Made by a program: the position numbers and the translations under genes. From positions 186,001 through 250,000 of the forward strand of contig NZ_CP014841.1 in NCBI RefSeq assembly GCF_001641285.1: a stretch of 64,000 nucleotides of DNA, in the 5' to 3' direction. The notes under the pieces are model-generated. The model was not told the DNA's origin, did not search any database, and was given only the letters and a program-made list of their open reading frames with translations. Below, piece by piece: positions 25,907-33,983 of this stretch (the stretch's first letter is position 1; every line of letters begins with the position of its first letter). The DNA is from Dyella thiooxydans (lineage in GTDB: Bacteria; Pseudomonadota; Gammaproteobacteria; Xanthomonadales; Rhodanobacteraceae).

Positions 25907-26944
25907 ATGTCCATGCTCCACCGCCTGCGCCTGACCGCCCTGGGCCTGCTGTTCGGCACCGCCGCGGCCTGTGCCGCGCACGACGACGGCGGCTTGCCGA
26001 AGCTGCACCTGGAGGCCGGGCGCACCGCCGTGGTCGGTCTCTCGTCCGGCGCCTACATGGCGACCCAGGCGCAGCTGGCCTATCCGGAACTGTTCCACGA
26101 TGCGGCGATGGTCGCCGGCGGTCCCTACGGCTGCGCCGGCGGCAACCTGCAGACCGCACTGTCCAGCTGCATGAAGGGCGCGCCGGCGATCGACGTGGCC
26201 GCGCTGGTGGCGAGTGCGCGCAAGCGCGCGGCGGCCGGCCAGCTCGGCTCGCTCGATGCGCTGGCCGGGGCGCATGTGTACCTGCTGCACGGTCGCGACG
26301 ACGCCACGGTGGCGCCGGCGGTGGCCGAGGCTGGCGCGCAGTTCTATCAGCAGCTGAAGGCCGGCTCGCCTGCGCTGGCCGGCATGCAGGTGGTCGACGA
26401 CGGCGGCCGCGCGTTCGCGCACAACCTGCCGGTGGCCGCCTCCGGGGAGGACTGCGACAAGTCCGTGTCGCCGTATCTCGGCCACTGCGGCTTCGATGCG
26501 GCGGGCGAGATTTTCCGTCAGCTGTTCGGCGCGCCGGCCCGTGCGGCGACCGAGGCGCAGGGCACGCTGCGCAGCTTCGACCAGGACGCGCTGCGCCCGG
26601 ACGGCAAGGATGCGCTGCTGGCGGCGAAGGGGTATCTCTACCTGCCGCCGGCCTGCGCCGCGGGCAAGCCCTGCGGCCTGGTGGTGGCGCTGCACGGCTG
26701 CAAGCAGAACGCGGATGCGATCGGCGAGGCGTTCGTGAAGGATGCCGGCTTCAACCGCTGGGCCGACGTCTACGGCGTGGCGGTGCTTTATCCTCAGACC
26801 CGCGCAAGCTTCGCGCCCTTGAATCCGCAGGCATGCTGGGACTGGTGGGGATACTCCGGCTCCGACTACGACACCCGCCAGGGCGTGCAGCTGCGCTGGC
26901 TGGCCAACGCCGTGCGCGCACTTGGGTTGCCCGCGGGGCACTGA
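25907..26944 (+). CDS. Extracellular PHB depolymerase-like enzyme, type 2 catalytic domain
   Basis: A 345-residue exported esterase with a signal peptide (residues 1-23, possible lipobox). The lipase box GLSSG is at residues 44-48 near the N-terminus, with S46 as nucleophile, as in type 2 short-chain polyhydroxyalkanoate depolymerases. The LVVALHGCKQNADAIGEAF segment near residue 255 is the oxyanion-hole motif, placed after the nucleophile, which is diagnostic for this circularly permuted type. CWDWWGYSG near the end also fits. No substrate-binding domain is present. It should release 3-hydroxybutyrate oligomers. Confidence 0.85.
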   Translation: MSMLHRLRLTALGLLFGTAAACAAHDDGGLPKLHLEAGRTAVVGLSSGAYMATQAQLAYPELFHDAAMVAGGPYGCAGGNLQTALSSCMKGAPAIDVAALVASARKRAAAGQLGSLDALAGAHVYLLHGRDDATVAPAVAEAGAQFYQQLKAGSPALAGMQVVDDGGRAFAHNLPVAASGEDCDKSVSPYLGHCGFDAAGEIFRQLFGAPARAATEAQGTLRSFDQDALRPDGKDALLAAKGYLYLPPACAAGKPCGLVVALHGCKQNADAIGEAFVKDAGFNRWADVYGVAVLYPQTRASFAPLNPQACWDWWGYSGSDYDTRQGVQLRWLANAVRALGLPAGH

Positions 26945-26978
26945 TGGCGGCCTGCCGCCGCCCGCATTTTCGTCGGGC

Positions 26979-27002
26979 TGCAGGAGCGCACCCTGTGCGT
27001 GA
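26979..27002 (+). repeat. Single degenerate REP element
   Basis: tgcaggagcgcaccctgtgc is a slightly diverged copy of the REP core, 34 bases after the depolymerase gene. No inverted partner follows. Confidence 0.75.
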
Positions 27003-27042
27003 CGCTCTCGCTCCATTTGGAGCCATAGGCTTCAGAGCGAGG

Positions 27043-27290
27043 AGCTTTCGTCCTCCTGCGGAGGGCGAGTTACTTCTCTTTTGCCTGTCCAAAAGAGAAG
27101 TAACCAAGAGAAAACGACACCCCGCTTGGCGCTTGCCGCCCATCCATGGGCGGCAAGTCCGTGAGGCGGGGTCGGGCTTTTCGACCGGACTCCTGTCCGG
27201 GCGAAAAGTCATCGGCGTCCGTGCCGATGACCGCTACGCGGCCTGTCGTCCCCACCTCACCGCCGCACAGGGGCCCCGGGTAGGGCAGCG
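27043..27290 (+). repeat. Dispersed structured repeat, copy A
   Basis: Starts with agctttcgtcctcctgcgga (27043) and contains four hairpins: a 14-bp stem (27069-27082/27091-27104), an 11-bp stem with TCCA loop (27132-27142/27147-27157), a 7+6-bp stem with one mismatch and TCCT loop (27177-27208), and an 8-bp stem (27209-27216/27223-27230). Copies B and C share this layout with compensatory changes in the stems. It lies directly downstream of the depolymerase gene. No believable coding frame. Confidence 0.8.
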
Positions 27291-27334
27291 GGCCATCCTG
27301 GCCCGCACTCGGTGGAAAGCCGAAAGGCTGAAAA

Positions 27335-27392
27335 GCCAGAGCAACAGCAAAGCAACCGCAAAGCGATGCTTTGCTGTTGCTCTGGCTCTTTT
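27335..27392. terminator. Long hairpin with T-rich tail between repeats A and B
   Basis: A perfect 19-bp inverted repeat (gccagagcaacagcaaagc at 27335-27353 and its complement at 27368-27386) surrounds a 14-base loop. It is preceded by AAAA and followed by TCTTTT, so it could terminate transcription from either side. It lies midway between inverted copies A and B. Confidence 0.75.
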
Positions 27393-27439
27393 AAGAAGTG
27401 TGCGCTGGGGGCGCGCTGCTCTATCCGGGGCCCCTATGG

Positions 27440-27662
27440 CGCGGCGGGTGGGTGTAGGAGAGGCCCCGCAGGGGGGGCTCGCATGGATGCGAGCCAGTTC
27501 GACGTCAGGGCAGGAGCCCTGTCGGCGAACCCCCGGAACCCACCCGCGCACCCGGAGGGCAGGATGCCCGCAGGGCGCGCCATCGGGGTGCCCCTCTCTT
27601 TGGTTACTTTCTCTCGGGCAAGCGAGAGAAAGTGACTCGCCCTCCGCAGGAGGACGAAAGCT
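27440..27662 (-). repeat. Dispersed structured repeat, copy B (inverted)
   Basis: Reverse-oriented copy of the element. Its outer 28 bases (27635-27662) are the exact complement of the first 28 of copy A (27043-27070). The conserved hairpins are the 11-bp stem at 27606-27633, the TCCT-loop hairpin at 27497-27530 and the last stem at 27476-27495. It ends about 70 bases before the histidine kinase start. Confidence 0.8.
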
Positions 27663-27731
27663 TTTTGCTTCGAGGCCTTGGAGGAATCCGGCGTCGTCGC
27701 GACTGAAGTGGCTCCCCAAGGCACACAAGTC

Positions 27732-30700
27732 ATGCTGAGCACCCCCCTGATCGCCACCGCAGCGCTCCTGTGGCTGGGCCTGCTGTTCGGCGTGGCCCAG
27801 TTCGGCGAGCGTCGACCGCATCTGCTGGAGAAGCGCTGGGCGATCGTCTACGCGCTGTCGCTGGCGATCCACTGCACCTCGTGGACCTTCTACGGCACGG
27901 TCACCCAGGCCAGCCGCTCCGGCTGGTGGCTGCCGCCGACCTTCGTCGGCGCGATCCTGATGTACCTGCTCGCCGTCACCGTGCTGCAGCGGCTGGTGCA
28001 GCTGGCGCGCGAGTACAACGCCGGCTCGATCGCCGACCTGGTCTCGGTGCGCCTCGGCCGCCACGCCGGGCTGGCGGCGCTGGTCACCGCGGTGATCATC
28101 ATCGGCATCGTTCCGTACATCGCGCTGCAGCTGAAGGCGGTGGCGATGAGCTACGCCACGCTCAACCGCGGCCAGCTCGGGGAATCCGAGCCGTGGCAGG
28201 ATTCGGCGCTGTACGTGGCGCTGCTGATGGCGCTGTTCGCGATGCTGTTCGGCACCCGGCGGGCGGCGACCACGGCGCACAACCGCGGCCTGGTGCTGGC
28301 GATGGCGTTCGAGTCGCTGTTCAAGCTGGGCGCGATGCTGGCGCTGGGCACGCTGCTGTTCGCGCCGCTGCCGGCCAACCTGCCGCCACCGATGCCGGTG
28401 CCGCACGACAGTCGCGGCTTTCCGGCATTGATCCTGCTCGGCGCGCTGGCGATGTTCACCCTGCCGCACCAGTTCCACGCCGGCGTGGTGGAGTGCCGCG
28501 ACGAGCGCCACGTGCGCACCGCACGCTGGCTGTTTCCGCTGTACATGGTGCTGATCGCCCTGCCGATCCTGCCGCTGGCGAAGCTCGGCGATGCCTGGCT
28601 GGGGCCGCAGGGCGTGCCGTCGGATCTCTACGTGCTGGCGCTGCCGATGGCGCGCGAGCAGCACGGCCTGGCGCTGGTCGCCTTCCTCGGCGGCCTGAGC
28701 GCGGCCACCAGCATGGTGGTGGTGGCGACGCTGGCGTTGAGCCTGATGGTGGTGAACCACTTCATCGCGCCGTTGCGCGTGCGTGCCGGCTGGGGCCGCG
28801 GCGAGCGTGGCGACCTGCGCGGGCAGGTGCTCATCCAGCGCCGGGTGGCGATCCTCGCGGTGGTCCTGCTGGCCTGGGGCTACAGCCGCGTGCTGGCGCG
28901 CAACGACGCGCTGGCGGACATCGGCGCGATTTCCTTCTCCGCCCTCGCCGGGCTGGCGCCGGCCCTGCTGGTGGCGGTGTACCGGCCGCAGCTCGGGCCG
29001 CGCGCGGTGTTCGCCGGGCTCGCTCTCGGCACCGTGGTGTGGTTCTACACCTTGCTGCCGGTGGTGCTGCCGGAGGCGCCAGGGTGGTTGCTGGCCGGGC
29101 CGTTCGGGCTGGACTGGCTGGGGCCGGATCATCTGCTCGGGCTGGGCGACTGGAGCCGGCTCGGTCGCGCGGTGGTGCTGAGCCTGGCGGTGAACGTGGC
29201 GGTGATCGGCTGGGTCGCCGGTACCCGCTACGGCAAGGCGACCGGCGCATCCGGGGTCGGCGACGTCGGCGTGGCCGAGCTGCGCGCGCTGGCGGTGCGC
29301 TTCCTGCCGCCGGAGCGGGTCGAGCACCTGTTCGCGCAGTCGCCGGCGCAGGGGCCGGCGGGTGCGGCACGCATGGCCGAGGTGGAGCACGAACTGGCCG
29401 CGGTGATCGGCGCGGCGTCGGCCCGTCTGCTGCTGGAGGTGGTGCACCGGCAGGGCCGAGGCGACCTGGACACCGTGGCGGCCATCGTCGGCGAGGCGGC
29501 ACAGGACCTGCGCTTCAACCAGCGCGTGCTGGAGGCGGCGCTGGAAAACATGAGCCAGGGCATCTGCGTGGTCGACGCCGAGCTGCGGCTGGTGGCCTGG
29601 AATGCGCGCTACGCCAGCCTCTTCGACTACCCGTCCGAGCTGCTGCAGGTGGGACGGCCGGTGGCCGACCTGACCCGCTACGCGGTGGCGCTGGGCATCG
29701 TCGGCGAGGTGTTCGACGCCGACACGCTGGAGGCGCGCGTGCAGCGCCGCCTGCAGCACATGCGCTCCGGCACGCGGCACCTGTCCGAGCGGCGCTTTCC
29801 CGACGGCACCGTGGTGGAGATCCGCGGCAACCCGATGCCCGGCGGCGGCTTCGTCGCCACCTTCACCGACGTCACCGCGTTCCGCCAGGCCGAACGGGCA
29901 CTCAAGCGCATCAACGAGACGCTGGAGCAGCGCGTGGACGAGCGCACCCGCGCGCTGGTGCAGGCCTCGGAAGAGGCGCAGCGCGCCAACGAGGCGAAGA
30001 GCCGCTTCCTCGCCGCGGTCAGCCACGACCTGATGCAGCCGCTGCACGCGGCGCAGCTGTTCGCACATACGCTCACCGAGCGCGGTGCCGATGCCGCCAC
30101 CACGCAGCACCTCCACGGTGCGTTGGCGGCCACCGAAGGCCTGCTCGCCGGCCTGCTCGACATCGCCCGGCTGGAGGGCGGCCGCCTGCACCCGCAGTCG
30201 CGCGAGCTGGCACTGGCCGAGGTACTCGACCCGCTGGCCGCGGAGTTCCGGGCGATCGCCCGCGACCGTGGCGTGCGCTTCGACACCGTGGCCACCCGTG
30301 CTTGGGTGCGCACCGACCCGCAATTGCTGCGCCGGGTACTGCAGAACTTCCTCTCCAACGCGCTGCGCTATGCCGAGTGCGGCCGCGTGCTGCTCGGCGT
30401 GCGCCGTCGTGGCGGCATGGTGCGGGTGGAGGTGTGGGACACCGGCCCGGGCATCGCGCCGGAGGAACAGCAGCTGATCTTCCAGGAGTTCCGACGCGGC
30501 AGCGCGGCGGGCGGGCAGGGCCTGGGTCTGGGCCTGTCGATCGCCCAGCGCATGGCGGCGCTGCTGGAGCATCCGCTGGGCCTGCGTTCCACGCCGGGGC
30601 GCGGCAGCGTGTTCCATCTGGTGCTGCCGCTGGCGCGGCCGATGCGCCCGGCCGTGCCGCCGGTGTCCTCGCTGCTGCCGGTGGCATCGGGCCGTGCACT

Positions 30701-31055
30701 GGTGCTGGACAACGAGCCGGCAGCGCTGGCGGCGCTCGAGCATCTACTCGCCGGCTGGGGCTGGCAGGTGCATGCGGCGCGACAGCCCGAGCAGGCGCTG
30801 GCCGCGCCGTGGCGGCCGGACATCCAGATCCTCGATTACCACCTGGACGCCGGCCGCACCGGCATCGACGTGTGGGTGCAGCTGCGCGAGCGTCACGCGG
30901 ACGTCGCGACCGTGATCCTCACCGCCGACCGCGACAGCGAACTGCGCCAGCGGTTGCAGGATCTCGGCGCGGTGGTGTTGCACAAGCCGTTGAAGCCGCT
31001 GGCCCTGCGCCAGGTGCTGCAGCGTGTGGCCAGCGCACAGCAGGCCCCGGTGTAG
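27732..31055 (+). CDS. CrbS-like sodium/solute symporter-histidine kinase hybrid
   Basis: A 1107-residue sensor. Residues 1 to ~490 are a multi-helix SSF transporter-like domain (opening with IVYALSLAIHCTSWTFYGTV). A PAS domain follows (~597-720, ALENMSQGICVVDAELRL), then HisKA with H765 in VSHDLMQPLHA, a HATPase (NFLSNALRYAE; DTGPGIAP; GLGLSIAQRMA) and a receiver domain with acceptor D1035 (QILDYHLD). This is the architecture of CrbS/MxtR, which governs acetyl-CoA synthetase and short-chain acid use. A fitting LuxR-type regulator is at 31745-32404. Its stop codon TAG lies in a REP element. Confidence 0.9.
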   Translation: MLSTPLIATAALLWLGLLFGVAQFGERRPHLLEKRWAIVYALSLAIHCTSWTFYGTVTQASRSGWWLPPTFVGAILMYLLAVTVLQRLVQLAREYNAGSIADLVSVRLGRHAGLAALVTAVIIIGIVPYIALQLKAVAMSYATLNRGQLGESEPWQDSALYVALLMALFAMLFGTRRAATTAHNRGLVLAMAFESLFKLGAMLALGTLLFAPLPANLPPPMPVPHDSRGFPALILLGALAMFTLPHQFHAGVVECRDERHVRTARWLFPLYMVLIALPILPLAKLGDAWLGPQGVPSDLYVLALPMAREQHGLALVAFLGGLSAATSMVVVATLALSLMVVNHFIAPLRVRAGWGRGERGDLRGQVLIQRRVAILAVVLLAWGYSRVLARNDALADIGAISFSALAGLAPALLVAVYRPQLGPRAVFAGLALGTVVWFYTLLPVVLPEAPGWLLAGPFGLDWLGPDHLLGLGDWSRLGRAVVLSLAVNVAVIGWVAGTRYGKATGASGVGDVGVAELRALAVRFLPPERVEHLFAQSPAQGPAGAARMAEVEHELAAVIGAASARLLLEVVHRQGRGDLDTVAAIVGEAAQDLRFNQRVLEAALENMSQGICVVDAELRLVAWNARYASLFDYPSELLQVGRPVADLTRYAVALGIVGEVFDADTLEARVQRRLQHMRSGTRHLSERRFPDGTVVEIRGNPMPGGGFVATFTDVTAFRQAERALKRINETLEQRVDERTRALVQASEEAQRANEAKSRFLAAVSHDLMQPLHAAQLFAHTLTERGADAATTQHLHGALAATEGLLAGLLDIARLEGGRLHPQSRELALAEVLDPLAAEFRAIARDRGVRFDTVATRAWVRTDPQLLRRVLQNFLSNALRYAECGRVLLGVRRRGGMVRVEVWDTGPGIAPEEQQLIFQEFRRGSAAGGQGLGLGLSIAQRMAALLEHPLGLRSTPGRGSVFHLVLPLARPMRPAVPPVSSLLPVASGRALVLDNEPAALAALEHLLAGWGWQVHAARQPEQALAAPWRPDIQILDYHLDAGRTGIDVWVQLRERHADVATVILTADRDSELRQRLQDLGAVVLHKPLKPLALRQVLQRVASAQQAPV

Positions 31056-31128
31056 GAGCGCACCCTGTGCGCGAATGGTCTTCTGTGCCGGCGGCGGACA
31101 AGCCGTCGCGCACAGGGTGCGCTCCTAC
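31051..31128. repeat. REPIN after the histidine kinase gene
   Basis: Inverted pair of REP cores: gtaggagcgcaccctgtgcg (31051-31074) and its complement (31106-31128), with a 31-base loop. The first arm overlaps the kinase stop codon, and the pair separates the kinase gene from the convergent hydrolase gene. Confidence 0.9.
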
Positions 31129-31137
31129 AGGGGAGTG

Positions 31138-31710
31138 TCAGGCGGCGACGTGCCCGATCCAGTCGTCGATCGTTCGCACGGTGGCCTGGCGCGGAAACAC
31201 TTTTTCCGTGAGCACGCGATGCACCTCGGCATCGCCGTCCATGCAGCCGTCGGCGAGCACGGTGAGGCGGTAATCGAGGTCGGCGGCGAGCCGCACGGTG
31301 GACAGCACCACGCCGCTGGTGGAGACACCGGCCAGCACCAGGTGGCGGATGTTGCCACCGCGCAGCACCACGTCCAGGTCGCTGCCGGCGAATGCGCCAA
31401 TGCGCCGCTTGGTGACGATCACGTCCTGCGGCTGCACTGCCAGGTCCGGATGGATGCCGGCGGCTTCGGTCGATTCCAGCCGGCGGCCGCTGCCGCGGAT
31501 GCCGGCGAAGATCGCGTTGTCGGCCGACACTTCCGGGTAGCCGTCGCGGAACGCCACGCGGACCCAGATCACCGGCAGTCCGGCGTGGCGGGCGGCGGCC
31601 AGCGCGCGGCGGATGCGCGGCAGGTAGTCGGCGTCGGCGTAGTTCGCAAGGATCCCGGGCTGCAGGTCCATCAACAGCAGGGCGGTGTCGGCGCGGGAGG
31701 CGTCGGTCAT
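31138..31710 (-). CDS. Isochorismatase-family hydrolase lacking the usual cysteine
   Basis: A 190-residue protein of the cysteine-hydrolase fold: LLLMDLQPGIL near the N-terminus with the catalytic aspartate, a lysine in VIVTKRRIGAFAGSDL, and VLAGVSTSGVVLSTVR where most family members have GVxTxxCV. Here glycine/valine replaces the nucleophilic cysteine, as in the isochorismatase proper, so amidase activity is unlikely. It is downstream of the response regulator gene, 34 bases away on the same strand. Substrate unknown. Confidence 0.82.
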   Translation of the reverse strand: MTDASRADTALLLMDLQPGILANYADADYLPRIRRALAAARHAGLPVIWVRVAFRDGYPEVSADNAIFAGIRGSGRRLESTEAAGIHPDLAVQPQDVIVTKRRIGAFAGSDLDVVLRGGNIRHLVLAGVSTSGVVLSTVRLAADLDYRLTVLADGCMDGDAEVHRVLTEKVFPRQATVRTIDDWIGHVAA

Positions 31711-31744
31711 GGGTAGTCTCCTTCGTCGGGGGATGAGGGGTGAA

Positions 31745-32404
31745 TCAGACGACCCGCGCGGGTTCGCCCAGCTCCAGTGCCTTCAGCACGCCGCTGGCCT
31801 GCGTGCGGTTGCGCACGCCGAGCTTCTCGAAGATCGCGGTGACGTGCGCCTTCACCGTGCGCTCCTGGATCGCCAGCCGGTCGGCGATCTGCTTGTTGAG
31901 CAGGCCGTCGGCCAGCAGCACCAGCACGCGGTACTGCTGTTCGGTGAGGCTGGCGAGCCGGGCGGCCAGATCGCCGTCGGCCGGGTCGGCGGGCAGGGCG
32001 GCCACGCTCTCGGCCAGCGCCGGCGGCAGCCAGGTGCCGCAGTCGAGCACGCAGCGGATCGCCTCGCCGATCTCGGCGGGGCTGGCGCTCTTGGGGATGA
32101 AGCCGGCGGCGCCGTGGTCGAGCGCGCGGCGGATCACCCGCGGTTCGTCGTGCGCGGATACCACCAGCACGGCCACACCCGGATGCTGGCCGCGCAGCGC
32201 GGCCAGCCCGGTCAGCCCCTGGCTGCCGGGCATGTGCAGGTCGAGCAGCACCAGGTCGATGTCGGCATCCGTGCGCAGCACTTCCAGCGCGCCGTGCAGA
32301 TCGGCTGCCTCCAGCACCGTGCAGCCGGCCACGCTGCCGGCCGCGGCCTGGTGCAGGGCAGCGCGGAACAGCGGGTGGTCGTCGGCGATCAGCAGGCGGG
32401 TCAT
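31745..32404 (-). CDS. LuxR/NarL-type response regulator, CrbR-like
   Basis: A 219-residue regulator. Receiver domain (1-120) has the acidic pair (IADDHP), phosphorylated aspartate in LVLLDLHMPGSQG, and the switch residues SAHDE and PKSAS. A linker is followed by a C-terminal HTH (~150-210, LTEQQYRVLVLLADGLLNKQIADRLAIQERTVKAHV). This is the form that partners SSF-histidine kinases (CrbR, ErdR). It lies about 690 bases beyond the kinase gene on the opposite strand, and is probably the output of that sensor, acting on acid-activation genes such as prpE. Confidence 0.88.
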   Translation of the reverse strand: MTRLLIADDHPLFRAALHQAAAGSVAGCTVLEAADLHGALEVLRTDADIDLVLLDLHMPGSQGLTGLAALRGQHPGVAVLVVSAHDEPRVIRRALDHGAAGFIPKSASPAEIGEAIRCVLDCGTWLPPALAESVAALPADPADGDLAARLASLTEQQYRVLVLLADGLLNKQIADRLAIQERTVKAHVTAIFEKLGVRNRTQASGVLKALELGEPARVV

Positions 32405-32536
32405 CCATCGAACGGTAGCCGGGCCCGCCGGTGCCGTCGAGGGTGGATCGTCACGTCCAGCTCCCGCGCTATCTGCTTCTGAACACTCGACGCGCTACGC
32501 TCGGGGTAGTGTCGAGGCGCCCGGAGGACGACGGAC

Positions 32537-33931
32537 ATGGCAGGGATGTGGCGATACCCGATGTCACTGCTGTCGATCGCGGCCTTGCTGCTCGGCATGG
32601 CATCGGCCGTGCGCGCCGCGACGGTGGCGGACGCCCCGCCGATGGTGGCGCGGATCGCGCTGGACGGGGCGATCGGTCCGGCCACCGCGGAATACGTCCA
32701 TGACGCGAGTCGCCAGGCGGTTGCTGCCGGCGCCCGCGCGATCGTGCTGCAGCTGGACACCCCGGGCGGGCTGGCCGGATCGATGCGCGAGATCATCGCC
32801 GACATGCTGGCCAGCCCGGTGCCGGTGCTGGTCTACGTGGCGCCGGGCGGGGCACGGGCCGCCTCGGCAGGCACCTACATCCTCTACGCCGCGCAGCTCG
32901 CGGCGATGGCGCCGGGCACGCACCTCGGGGCGGCGACGCCGGTGTCCCTGGGCGGCGGCACGCCGCTGCCGCTGCCGAAGGCCACACCCGTCCCCGCGGG
33001 CGCGGCCTCATCCGGTTCGCCGTCGTCGCTCGCCGGGCCCGGCGGCGATGCCGAGACGCACAAGGTGCTCAACGACGCCATCGCCTACCTCCGTTCCTTG
33101 GCGCAATTGCGCGGCCGAAATGCGGCCTGGGCGGAGCAGGCGGTGCGTGGAGCGGCCACGCTGACCGCGACCGAGGCGAAGCAGCAGCGGGTGATCGACC
33201 TCATCGCCACCGACCTGCCCGACCTGCTGGCCCAGGCCGACGGCCGCACCGTGCGGGTCGGCGAGCGCGAGGTGACTCTGCACCTGCGCGGCGCCACGGT
33301 GCGCGATTTCGCGCCAGGGGCTCGCGTCCGCTTCCTGTCCGTCATCACCGATCCGACGATCGCCTATCTGCTGTTGCTCGCCGGCATCTTCGGCCTGCTG
33401 CTGGAGGCGCTGCATCCGGGCGCGATGCTGCCCGGCATCGTTGGCGGGATCTGCCTGCTGGTGGCGTTCTACGCGCTGCAGCTGCTGCCGGTGAATTACG
33501 CCGGGCTGGCGCTGATGGCGCTGGGTATCGGCCTGCTGGTGGCCGAGGCACTGACGCCGACGATCGGCGCGCTCGGTGTCGGCGGGGTCATTTCGTTCGT
33601 GCTGGGGTCGGTCATGCTGATGCATTCGGGAACACCGGGGTATGCGGTGAACATCGGGGTGATCGCCGGGATCGCGGTGGCCGCGTCGCTGTTGCTGGCA
33701 CTGCTGCTGTGGCTGGTGCTTGCCGCGCGTCGCGCGCGGCGGATCAGCGGCGACGATGCCCTGCGCGATGCCGAAGGCGAGCTGCTGGCGGCGCTGGAAC
33801 CCGGCGCGGAGGGTTGGGCTCGGGTGCTGGGCGAGCGCTGGCGGGTACGCGCCGAGGTTGCGCTGCCCGCGGGAGCGCACGTGCGGGTACTGCGCCGGAA
33901 CGGCCTGCTGCTGTGGGTCGCGCCGGCCTGA
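32537..33931 (+). CDS. NfeD-family membrane serine protease (long form)
   Basis: A 464-residue protein. A signal peptide (residues 1-27) is followed by a ClpP-like protease domain (~35-240) with serine in GGARAASAGTYI and lysine in TATEAKQQRVID, then about five membrane helices (~280-400) and a C-terminal OB-like NfeD domain. A Gly/Pro/Ser-rich insert (~residues 135-170) interrupts the protease domain. The catalytic pair suggests an active STOPP-type protease that cleaves its slipin partner or other membrane proteins. GGAGG lies upstream. The slipin gene follows 52 bases later. Confidence 0.9.
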   Translation: MAGMWRYPMSLLSIAALLLGMASAVRAATVADAPPMVARIALDGAIGPATAEYVHDASRQAVAAGARAIVLQLDTPGGLAGSMREIIADMLASPVPVLVYVAPGGARAASAGTYILYAAQLAAMAPGTHLGAATPVSLGGGTPLPLPKATPVPAGAASSGSPSSLAGPGGDAETHKVLNDAIAYLRSLAQLRGRNAAWAEQAVRGAATLTATEAKQQRVIDLIATDLPDLLAQADGRTVRVGEREVTLHLRGATVRDFAPGARVRFLSVITDPTIAYLLLLAGIFGLLLEALHPGAMLPGIVGGICLLVAFYALQLLPVNYAGLALMALGIGLLVAEALTPTIGALGVGGVISFVLGSVMLMHSGTPGYAVNIGVIAGIAVAASLLLALLLWLVLAARRARRISGDDALRDAEGELLAALEPGAEGWARVLGERWRVRAEVALPAGAHVRVLRRNGLLLWVAPA

Positions 33932-33983
33932 TCGATGCGCCGCCGGTCCGCCGGCGGCTTTCCTGTAACGGATGGAGATGGAC

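Noticed and set aside
27043-27662. Insertion sequence or MITE with 28-bp inverted ends
   Set aside because: No transposase frame and no target-site duplication is visible, and the halves match a third solitary copy at 40.9 kb, so two inverted copies of a repeat explain it better.
27234-30743. A 1169-codon open frame on the minus strand, opposite the CrbS-like kinase
   Set aside because: It is rich in His, Arg and Gln, lacks any known domain and lies antisense to a gene with clear domains throughout. Such frames are common in high-GC DNA.
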